The translations under genes were made by a program, and so were the position numbers. A DNA stretch of 6,061 nucleotides from assembly GCA_002782605.1 (NCBI GenBank), contig PFIF01000155.1, forward strand, positions 13,566-19,626. Reading direction: 5' to 3'. The DNA is from Deltaproteobacteria bacterium CG_4_8_14_3_um_filter_43_13. GTDB lineage: Bacteria; Desulfobacterota; UBA8473. The notes beneath the pieces are model-generated. The model was given only the letters and a program-made list of their open reading frames with translations, was not told the origin of the DNA and made no database searches. Positions 1 through 5,088 of the stretch are shown one piece after another (the first letter of the stretch is position 1; each line of letters starts with the position of its first letter).

Positions 1-2
1 TT

Positions 3-467
3 GCTGACTTAACTACAGAAGAGATTGAGAAAATTATAACAATAATGAAGGAGATTAATGTCCCTGATGGGTCAATAATCATCCAGGAGGGGGATGTGGG
101 CGATAGTATGTACATCATAATGGATGGGTCAGTTGAGGTGTCCAAGACATTGACTATGAAAATCGACGGGCAAGGTTTTGAAGAAAAAGAAAAGATACTG
201 ACACGATTGAGTGCCAGTGACCACGTAATATTTGGTGAAGTGGGGCTACTGGAAGAGAACGTCCGAACTGCCTCTGTTACTGCAATTAGTACTTGTACCC
301 TTCGCGAAATAAAAAAGGAAGATTTTCAAAAACTGGCAGATAAAGACCCAAGAATGGGTTTTAAGATCGTGAAGAATATTGCCCGATTGGTTTGCACCCG
401 ACTGAGAAAGGCAGATGAAGATACCATAAAGTTAACTACAGCTTTGAGTATAGCGTTAAGTAGGTGA
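3..467 (+). CDS. Cyclic-nucleotide-binding-domain protein, 3' part (5' end outside window)
   Basis: The frame is open to the left edge, so the ATG at 45 is probably internal: the codons before it (3-44) read like the helix that precedes the beta-roll in Crp-type domains (DLTTEEIEKIITI). Seen in the 154 visible residues: an EGDVGDSMYII segment typical of a cNMP-binding beta-roll, a phosphate-binding-cassette-like IFGEVGLL (about 228-251), and RTAS (264-275), where the Arg normally contacts the cyclic phosphate. A charged insert (about 150-200) separates the strands. After the roll comes only a helical tail ending at the TGA at 465; there is no helix-turn-helix, so this is not a Crp/Fnr regulator in the part seen. 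The ligand could be cAMP or cGMP, or the domain may be structural; I cannot tell. The upstream half might carry another domain. No terminator is visible after it, and a predicted promoter for the next operon follows at 498. Confidence 0.85.
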   Translation, partial: ADLTTEEIEKIITIMKEINVPDGSIIIQEGDVGDSMYIIMDGSVEVSKTLTMKIDGQGFEEKEKILTRLSASDHVIFGEVGLLEENVRTASVTAISTCTLREIKKEDFQKLADKDPRMGFKIVKNIARLVCTRLRKADEDTIKLTTALSIALSR

Positions 468-497
468 ATAATTATATTTTTGTTGTCAGTTTTCCCC

Positions 498-526
498 TTG
501 ACAAATCATCAAAAATTATTTAGATT
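498..526 (+). promoter_or_regulatory. Predicted sigma-70-type promoter of the ffh operon
   Basis: A perfect TTGACA (498-503) is followed after 17 bases by TAGATT (521-526), a 4/6 match to TATAAT. This is the ideal spacing, in AT-rich sequence and in the right orientation for ffh. Transcription would start near 533, which is the left target-site repeat of the element at 541-682. The -35 match and spacing are seen directly; promoter activity is inferred. Confidence 0.5.
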
Positions 527-540
527 AGCAAACTTACATT

Positions 541-682
541 GTAACCGTTCACGGTTGACAGTTATCGGTTCACGGTTGAAAAAAACAGAGGATAGAGGAG
601 AATTGCTTCAATCGTTGCATAATAACAGCGGGCTTAAGCCTGTTGTTGTAATTACTGTGAACCGACAACTGTGAACGGTTAC
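541..682. mobile_element. MITE-like element with terminal inverted repeats and 8-bp target duplication
   Basis: The ends GTAACCGTTCAC (541-552) and GTGAACGGTTAC (671-682) are perfect 12-bp inverted repeats. The match extends to 16 of 17 positions, and beyond that further CGGTTCAC/GTGAACCG blocks match after a short indel. The element is flanked by an exact 8-bp direct repeat, CTTACATT (533-540 and 683-690), as expected of a target-site duplication. Inside, an imperfect palindrome centred at 635/636 (624-647, 10 of 12 positions pairing) contains GGCTTAAGCC. It encodes no plausible protein, so it would need a transposase acting in trans. With the duplication it adds 150 bases to the untranslated leader of ffh. 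An alternative reading is a non-mobile structured leader, but the exact flanking repeat favours insertion. I cannot name the family. Confidence 0.7.
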
Positions 683-708
683 CTTACATTAAACTGTGAA
701 TTAAATTT

Positions 709-724
709 TCTCTTTAAAAGGAGA
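709..724 (+). promoter_or_regulatory. Possible small hairpin overlapping the ffh ribosome binding site
   Basis: The SD sequence AAAGGAGAG (717-725) lies 3-5 bases before the GTG start at 729. TCTCTT (709-714) can pair with AGGAGA (719-724), with one G-U pair and a TAAA loop. This would tie up the SD sequence. The stem is short and may be coincidental, because any pyrimidine tract near an SD can pair with it. Confidence 0.2.
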
Positions 725-728
725 GCTT

Positions 729-2060
729 GTGCTTGAGAGTTTAACAGAAAAGTTAAATGCAGTATTCAAAAAACTCAGGGGCCATGGCAAGCTTACTGAG
801 GAGAACATCAGGGATGTTCTGAGGGAGATTCGCCTGGTCCTCTTAGAGGCAGATGTTAATTTTAAGGTTGTCAAGGACTTCATTGAAGCCATTAGGGTTA
901 ATGCCTTAGGGCAAGAAGTTCTGACCAGTTTCACTCCTGCTCAGCAGGTAATAAAGATCGTTAATGAAGAGCTTACCAATCTTTTAGGCGGGGAGAATTC
1001 TCAACTGAACCTGTCGGGAAAGCCTCCGGTATCTATAATGTTTGTCGGGTTGCAGGGGTCTGGTAAGACAACAACAGTTGGTAAGGTAGCCAGATTCTTG
1101 AAAGAGAAGAAACGTGACACTTATCTTGTTCCGGCTGATGTTTACCGTCCGGCAGCAATAGACCAGTTGCAGAAACTAGGACAGGATCTAGAGATTGATG
1201 TGTATAATCCCGGACAGGGGGAAGACCCGTTAACTATCTGCACGAATGCCTTAAGGTCTGCAAGTATTAATGGGCATGATGTTGTCCTTATTGATACTGC
1301 CGGAAGGCTGCACATAGATGAAGAATTGATGCAAGAACTCCAGAGGATAAAGAAACGGGTTTTACCCAAAGAGATTCTACTGGTGGCCGATGCTATGACT
1401 GGTCAAGATGCGGTTAACGTAGCCAGTAAATTCAATGAATTAATCGGTATTGACGGAGTTATCCTTACCAAGATGGATGGTGATGCAAGAGGTGGAGCTG
1501 CCTTGTCTATCAAAGCAGTTACCAACAAACCTATCAAGTTTGTGGGTACTGGGGAGCGGCTCGATGCCTTAGAGGTCTTTTATCCCGACAGGATGGCTTC
1601 TCGTATTTTGGGGATGGGAGATGTTTTATCCCTTATCGAGAAAGCCCAAGCGACTTTTGATGATAAGAAGGCAATTGAACTCGAAAAGAAGATAAGAAAG
1701 AATGCCTTTACTTTAGGAGACTTTAAAGAACAGATTCAACAGATAAAAAGGATGGGTTCATTGGATCAAATCTTGGGGACGATCCCAGGAGTTAATAAGG
1801 TTAAGGGTATTAAAGGATTACAACCTGATGAAGGGGAATTGGTGAAGATAGAAGCTATTATAAATTCGATGACCAAAAAGGAAAGATTAAATCATACCAT
1901 ATTAAATGGAAGTCGTCGCAAGAGAATCGCTAAGGGCAGTGGCACCAGTGTTCAGGATGTAAATAAATTGATTAAGAATTACGTTCAAACACGTAATATG
2001 ATTAAGAAACTTAACACAAGTGGAATGAAGGGGTTTAAAAGGGGAATGTTACCCTTTTAG
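729..2060 (+). CDS. ffh: Signal recognition particle protein Ffh (SRP54 GTPase)
   Basis: Ffh binds 4.5S RNA and signal sequences of nascent chains and delivers ribosomes to FtsY at the membrane. The 443 residues show an N domain (about 1-90), a G domain (about 100-295) and an M domain (about 296-443). Seen: P-loop GLQGSGKTT (107-115), the DVYRPAAIDQL segment (137-147), DTAGR (189-193), TKMDGDARGG (247-256), and the RNA-binding SRRKRIAKGSG (395-405). Length is normal. The start is GTG at 729, giving the usual MLESLTEKL opening behind a strong SD sequence. It is the first gene of the operon. The 498-526 promoter probably serves it through a leader lengthened by the 541-682 element. The M domain is oddly poor in methionine: six are visible (296, 342, 381, 424, 433, 440), with Ile and Leu at several places where Met is common. 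The SRP RNA gene is not in this window. Confidence 0.98.
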   Translation: MLESLTEKLNAVFKKLRGHGKLTEENIRDVLREIRLVLLEADVNFKVVKDFIEAIRVNALGQEVLTSFTPAQQVIKIVNEELTNLLGGENSQLNLSGKPPVSIMFVGLQGSGKTTTVGKVARFLKEKKRDTYLVPADVYRPAAIDQLQKLGQDLEIDVYNPGQGEDPLTICTNALRSASINGHDVVLIDTAGRLHIDEELMQELQRIKKRVLPKEILLVADAMTGQDAVNVASKFNELIGIDGVILTKMDGDARGGAALSIKAVTNKPIKFVGTGERLDALEVFYPDRMASRILGMGDVLSLIEKAQATFDDKKAIELEKKIRKNAFTLGDFKEQIQQIKRMGSLDQILGTIPGVNKVKGIKGLQPDEGELVKIEAIINSMTKKERLNHTILNGSRRKRIAKGSGTSVQDVNKLIKNYVQTRNMIKKLNTSGMKGFKRGMLPF

Positions 2061-2095
2061 ATGCCATAAGGGCTAAGTTTTTAGGAGGTAAAAAT

Positions 2096-2344
2096 ATGCC
2101 TGTGAAGATAAGACTGGCAAGGATGGGCGCTAAGAAATGGCCTTTTTATCGAATAGTAATTGCTGACTCAGCTTCGCCAAGGGACAGCAATTATGTCGAA
2201 GTTGTTGGTACTTATAATCCTCATCCGGATCCTGCCGAAGTTAAACTTGAGGAAGAAAGGATAAAGGAATGGATTCAAAGAGGTGCTCAACCGACACAGA
2301 CGGTCAAAAGCATTTTAAAGAAAAGGGGTATACTTACTGATTGA
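2096..2344 (+). CDS. rpsP: 30S ribosomal protein S16
   Basis: S16 is a small-subunit protein that binds 16S rRNA in the body of the 30S particle and aids its assembly. The 82-residue product is full length and has the family opening MPVKIRLARMGAKKWPFYRIV, with ADSASPRDSNYVEVVGTYNP in the middle and RIKEWIQRGAQPTQTVKSIL towards the end. The ATG start is supported by a strong TTAGGAGG SD sequence (2081-2088), 7 bases before the start. It begins 35 bases after the ffh stop, with no terminator between them, so it is probably cotranscribed with ffh. Confidence 0.98.
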   Translation: MPVKIRLARMGAKKWPFYRIVIADSASPRDSNYVEVVGTYNPHPDPAEVKLEEERIKEWIQRGAQPTQTVKSILKKRGILTD

Positions 2345-2425
2345 TTTAAGTCTCTATTTGCTCAATGATCAGGCTACCGGCAAGAAGGCTCCCTTTAAAA
2401 ATTTGAAAGGTGGAGGTTACTAAAG

Positions 2426-2656
2426 ATGAAAAGTTTGATTGAATACATTGCTAAATCGTTGGTGGACAGCCCTGATGAAGTGGTGGTTTCAGAAGTCCAA
2501 GGAGAAAGAACCTCAGTTATAGAGTTGAAGGTGGCAAAAGAAGACTTAGGGAAAGTCATCGGGAAACAGGGAAGAACCGCCAGGGCCATGAGAACCATCC
2601 TATCTGCTGCCTCAACAAAGATTAGGAAGAGGTCCGTGTTGGAGATCATTGAGTGA
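2426..2656 (+). CDS. khpA: KH-domain RNA-binding protein KhpA (YlqC family)
   Basis: A 76-residue single-KH protein of the KhpA/YlqC type. In Gram-positive bacteria this family partners with KhpB (Jag) and binds many RNAs; the role in this lineage is not established. Seen: the opening MKSLIEYIAKSLVDSPDEV, and the RNA-binding loop VIGKQGR (44-50) with the GxxG at 46-49, followed by the helix TARAMRTILSAA. The ATG is preceded by GGAGG (2412-2416) at 9-base spacing. The position between rpsP and rimM is the standard one. The 81-base gap from rpsP (2345-2425) holds no gene; CCTTT/AAAGG around 2393-2410 could form only a weak hairpin. Its TGA at 2654 overlaps or nearly abuts the start of rimM, which suggests coupled translation. 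Confidence 0.93.
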   Translation: MKSLIEYIAKSLVDSPDEVVVSEVQGERTSVIELKVAKEDLGKVIGKQGRTARAMRTILSAASTKIRKRSVLEIIE

Positions 2657-2669
2657 CTTTTTCTTCGCT

Positions 2670-3194
2670 ATGGAAGATGGGCTGTTAGTTATAGGAAAGA
2701 TCGTCAGTACCCATGGAATTAAAGGCAAGTTACGGGTGAATTCCTATGCCGAATCTCCAGCGATCTTCACCTCACAGAAGTTTTTTTATGTAAAAGATGA
2801 AAAGGGAAACTTTAAAAGGTACGAAATTACTAACGTTGAACCTCATAAAAACGTTATCCTCGTAGAACTTGATGGTATATCTTCAATTGATGAAGCGGAA
2901 AAACTCATAGGAACCTCTATCTTTATTGAGAAAAGCAAGCTTCTCCCCCTTTCTGAAGATGAGTATTATTGGTTTGAAATCATTGGTTTAAAGGTATTTA
3001 CTGACGAAGGCGCCTTTCTGGGAAAGGTAGAAAGAATCCTTCAGACCGGAAGCAATGACGTCTATGTCATTCGCAATAAGAAGAAGGAATGCCTGATCCC
3101 GGCAATCGCTGATGTGGTCACTAATATAGATGTTATAAAAAAGACAATGATTATCCATCCGTTAGAAGGGCTCTTTGAAGATGGTGAGATTTGA
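2670..3194 (+). CDS. rimM: 16S rRNA processing/ribosome maturation factor RimM
   Basis: RimM binds S19 and helps mature the head of the 30S subunit. From the ATG at 2670 the product is 174 residues. The N-terminal RimM domain opens with VIGKIVSTHGIKGKLRV (7-23). The C-terminal PRC-barrel shows YYWFEIIGL (99-107), TGSNDVYV (126-133), LIPAI (142-146) and the closing PLEGL. Start choice is uncertain. The ATG gives a family-like N-terminus but has no SD sequence nearby. A TTG at 2649 has GGAGA (2641-2645) only 3 bases ahead, would overlap the khpA stop, and would add seven residues (MSDFFFA). Either way it is translationally linked to khpA upstream, and it overlaps trmD by 14 bases. Confidence 0.93.
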   Translation: MEDGLLVIGKIVSTHGIKGKLRVNSYAESPAIFTSQKFFYVKDEKGNFKRYEITNVEPHKNVILVELDGISSIDEAEKLIGTSIFIEKSKLLPLSEDEYYWFEIIGLKVFTDEGAFLGKVERILQTGSNDVYVIRNKKKECLIPAIADVVTNIDVIKKTMIIHPLEGLFEDGEI

Positions 3195-3921
3195 CATCCT
3201 TACCTTATTCCCAAATATGTTTTCTTCGCCGCTAAATGAAAGCGTGTTAAAACGGGCACAAGAAGAAAAATTGATTGAGATAAAGGTTCATGATATCCGT
3301 GATTTTACATCAGACAAACACCATACTGCTGATGACTATCCTTATGGTGGCGGGCGGGGAATGGTGATGAAACCAGAGCCTATTATTATGGCCATTGAAA
3401 AGGTGAGGCCTCGCATTGGAGAATCAAGGGTTATCCTGTTAACTCCTCAGGGAAAGAGGTTTGATCAAAAATGCGCTGTAGGGTTGTCCAAGCTCTCATG
3501 CCTGATAATTATTTGTGGTAAGTATGAGGGGATAGACGAGAGAGTGAGAGAGTATGTTGACGAGGAGATCTCAATCGGTGACTATGTTCTTTCCGGTGGA
3601 GAGCTGGCAGCCATGGTATTGCTCGATGCCGTTGCAAGATTAATTCCCGGAGTTCTGGGAAATCCAAAATCAGCAGAGGACGAGTCCTTTTTCAACTGGT
3701 TATTAGAATATCCCCAGTATACTCGCCCAAGGAAATACAAGGGGTTAGATGTCCCAGAGGTACTCCTTTCTGGTAATCATCAGGAAATCAGCAAATGGAG
3801 GCACGTTCAGTCCCTTAGAAGGACACTTGAAAGAAGGCCGGATTTATTGGAAGAGGCCGAACTGTCTGATGAAGATTTAAGAATACTGTCGGAGATAAAA
3901 GAAGAATTGACGGCTTCGTAA
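3181..3921 (+). CDS. trmD: tRNA (guanine37-N1)-methyltransferase TrmD
   Basis: TrmD uses S-adenosylmethionine to make m1G37 next to the anticodon, which prevents +1 frameshifting. The 246 residues show the N-terminal SPOUT domain starting MVRFDILTLFPNMF, HTADDYPYGGGRGMVMKPEP (48-67), the knot motifs GKYEGIDERV (113-122) and SIGDYVLSGGELA (131-143), then IPGVLG and PQYTRP. The C-terminal domain has VLLSGNHQEISKWR. The ATG at 3181 lies within the last codons of rimM (14-base overlap). Arg153 matches the conserved active-site Arg, but the residue 15 further on, normally Asp (169 in the E. coli and Haemophilus enzymes), is Glu168 in DESF. The last three residues (TAS) and the TAA come from the inserted element at 3909-4061. 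Without it the frame would run on six codons (DPVKRW) to a TAA at 4088. Confidence 0.97.
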   Translation: MVRFDILTLFPNMFSSPLNESVLKRAQEEKLIEIKVHDIRDFTSDKHHTADDYPYGGGRGMVMKPEPIIMAIEKVRPRIGESRVILLTPQGKRFDQKCAVGLSKLSCLIIICGKYEGIDERVREYVDEEISIGDYVLSGGELAAMVLLDAVARLIPGVLGNPKSAEDESFFNWLLEYPQYTRPRKYKGLDVPEVLLSGNHQEISKWRHVQSLRRTLERRPDLLEEAELSDEDLRILSEIKEELTAS

Positions 3922-4061
3922 AAAGTCCATCTGCGGCGTTGCGCTGCATCCTCAGTCATTGCAGCGTACAGGTAAGTACGCTTCATTCCCTTGGATTTGC
4001 GCGCCTTGCATCTGGAGCTTTTTACTGTGCCGTCCGATTTTTGACTTTTTACGATTTCATC
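3909..4061. mobile_element. MITE-like inverted-repeat element inserted across the trmD stop
   Basis: The ends GACGGCTTCGTAAAAAGTC (3909-3927) and GACTTTTTACGATTTCATC (4043-4061) are inverted repeats matching at 15 of 19 positions, including an unbroken 12. The element is flanked by an exact direct repeat AAGAATT (3902-3908 and 4062-4068), or AAGAATTG (8 bp) if the terminal G is shared. This is the footprint of an insertion. The inside is more GC-rich than its surroundings and holds a perfect 7-bp stem, AGCGTAC/GTACGCT (3963-3969, 3976-3982), around an AGGTAA loop. I recall near-identical intergenic repeats (TTTTTACGA ends, with GCCGTC) in deltaproteobacterial and related genomes; this is unchecked memory. 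No protein is encoded. It provides the last codons and stop of trmD. Confidence 0.8.
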
Positions 4062-4079
4062 AAGAATTGGATCCAGTTA

Positions 4080-4095
4080 AGAGGTGGTAAGTATA
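4080..4095 (+). promoter_or_regulatory. Ribosome binding site of the methyltransferase gene, with ambiguous start
   Basis: AGAGGTGG (4080-4087) is the only good SD match here. The sole canonical in-frame start, GTG at 4084, lies inside it, so it cannot use it. The codon at normal spacing is ATA at 4093-4095, five bases after the SD. An in-frame TAA at 4078 excludes any start further upstream. Confidence 0.45.
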
Positions 4096-4662
4096 ACAAA
4101 AAGGGTAAATCTCTATTTAGCCTTGCTGCACTATCCTGTTTATGACAAAAACAGAAGGGTTGTCTCTACTGCGTTGACCAATCTGGATATTCATGATATT
4201 GCAAGGGCGGCTGCTACTTTTGGGATAGCCAGATACTATTTGGTAACCCCATTCACAAAACAGCGGATACTGGCAAAAAGGATTCTTTCTCATTGGCTGA
4301 CAGGTCCTGGTGCTGATTATAATCCTAAGAGAAAGGAAGCCCTGGAATTGGTTGCAATAGCTGATTCATTGGATGATGTCTGTGAAGATATCTACAGCCA
4401 TCGAGGGGTTAAGCCAAAAACGATAATTGCTGATGCCAAACCTTTAGAAAGAAGTATCGATTATTTAAATCTAAAGAAACTGATTGAGGAAGATTCTCAG
4501 CCATATCTTTTATTATTGGGAACCGGGTGGGGAGTAACTGAAGACGTTATCAGGGATTCAGACTATGTCCTGGCTCCTATTCGAGGCAATACTGACTACT
4601 ATCATTTATCGGTCAGATCGGCAGCGGCTATAATTCTGGACAGACTTTTAGGAATGAGATAA
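4084..4662 (+). CDS. SPOUT-type SAM-dependent RNA methyltransferase (Methyltrn_RNA_4 / COG4752-like)
   Basis: This is a probable RNA methylase with the trefoil-knot (SPOUT) fold; the target RNA is not known to me. Seen in the 192 residues: YLALLHYPVYDKN (11-23), TNLDIHDIARAAATFGIARYY (32-52), HWLTGPGADYNPKRKEAL (70-87), a SAM-site-like YLLLLGTGWG (141-150), and the knot helix HLSVRSAAAIILDRL (174-188). The motifs match the family I remember between trmD and rplS in deltaproteobacteria-like genomes, at full length. The start is uncertain. GTG 4084 is the only canonical in-frame start before the conserved region but falls inside the SD sequence; an ATA at 4093 is better placed. In the reconstructed ancestor the trmD stop overlapped this start by 7 bases; now a 153-bp element separates them. 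Confidence 0.88.
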   Translation: MVSITKRVNLYLALLHYPVYDKNRRVVSTALTNLDIHDIARAAATFGIARYYLVTPFTKQRILAKRILSHWLTGPGADYNPKRKEALELVAIADSLDDVCEDIYSHRGVKPKTIIADAKPLERSIDYLNLKKLIEEDSQPYLLLLGTGWGVTEDVIRDSDYVLAPIRGNTDYYHLSVRSAAAIILDRLLGMR

Positions 4663-4665
4663 AAA

Positions 4666-4717
4666 ATCGTGAGTCGTGAACCGCAAGTCGTGAATCGTGA
4701 ATGGGAAGTCGGAAATC
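4666..4717. repeat. GTGAATC-type short tandem repeat block upstream of rplS
   Basis: Degenerate copies of a 7-8 base unit (TCGTGAG, TCGTGAA, TCGTGAA, then GTCGGAAATCG) fill most of the 75 bases between the methyltransferase stop and rplS. The stretch AGTCGTGAATCGTGAATGGG (4686-4705) recurs exactly at 5717-5736, in the same orientation. ATAAAA occurs on both sides (4659-4664, 4720-4725), but this is A-rich sequence and weak as a target duplication. Such GTGAATCGTGAA strings are familiar to me as dispersed intergenic repeats in several bacterial lineages; I have not checked this. Confidence 0.7.
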
Positions 4718-4737
4718 GAATAAAAGGGAGAGCAATT

Positions 4738-5088
4738 ATGAATGGTACTATAGACCTTATTGAGAAAGAACACATAAACCTTGAAATACCAGACTTTCAA
4801 CCTGGAGATACTATTAAGGTCCATTCTAAGATTATAGAAGGAGATAAGCAAAGGATACAGGTCTTTGAAGGTGTTGTGATCGGCAGAAAGGGAGGAGGAA
4901 GCAGAGAAACTTTCACTGTGAGAAAGATCTCTTACGGTGTTGGGGTAGAAAGAATTTTCCCCCTCCATTCGCCTAGAATTGCCAAGATAGAGGTTGTTCG
5001 CAAAGGACTTGTCAGAAGGGCTAAGCTCTACTATCTTAGAGAACTGAAGGGTAAGGCTGCTCGTATCAAGGAGCGGAGAGTTTGGTAA
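4738..5088 (+). CDS. rplS: 50S ribosomal protein L19
   Basis: L19 lies at the 30S-50S interface and contacts both rRNAs. The 116 residues match the family in length and order: PDFQPGDTIKV (18-28), QVFEGVVIGRKGGGSRETFTVRKIS (41-65), GVGVERIFPLHSP (67-79), and the C-terminal AKLYYLRELKGKAARIKER (95-113). The ATG at 4738 has GGGAG (4726-4730) 7 bases upstream. The frame remains open back to a GTG at 4669, but those 23 codons are repeat sequence (residues like VVNREWEVGN) and not L19. The TAA stop shares one base with the rnhB ATG (TAATG), a typical coupled junction. Confidence 0.98.
   Translation: MNGTIDLIEKEHINLEIPDFQPGDTIKVHSKIIEGDKQRIQVFEGVVIGRKGGGSRETFTVRKISYGVGVERIFPLHSPRIAKIEVVRKGLVRRAKLYYLRELKGKAARIKERRVW

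Noticed and set aside
3..467. Crp/Fnr-type transcription factor
   Set aside because: The visible C-terminus is a short helix without a helix-turn-helix domain.
480..674. Open frame of 64 codons between the cNMP gene and ffh
   Set aside because: Most of it lies across the inverted-repeat element; it has no SD sequence and no protein-like composition.
541..682. Intrinsic terminator of the cNMP gene
   Set aside because: The arms are long and widely separated and no U-run follows the right arm; the flanking duplication fits an insertion better.
2041..2095. Terminator between ffh and rpsP (CCCTT/AAGGG around 2052-2072)
   Set aside because: The stem is only 5 bp with a long loop and no T-run, and it sits inside a compact operon.
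3939..4145. Open frame of 68 codons after trmD
   Set aside because: It translates the inserted element and then runs out of frame into the start of the methyltransferase gene.
4666..4717. CRISPR array or tandem-repeat array
   Set aside because: Units are only 7-8 bases, degenerate and without spacers of constant length.
4669..4737. N-terminal extension of L19 from a GTG at 4669
   Set aside because: The extra residues come from the GTGAATC repeat and are absent from the L19 family; the ATG at 4738 has a good SD sequence.
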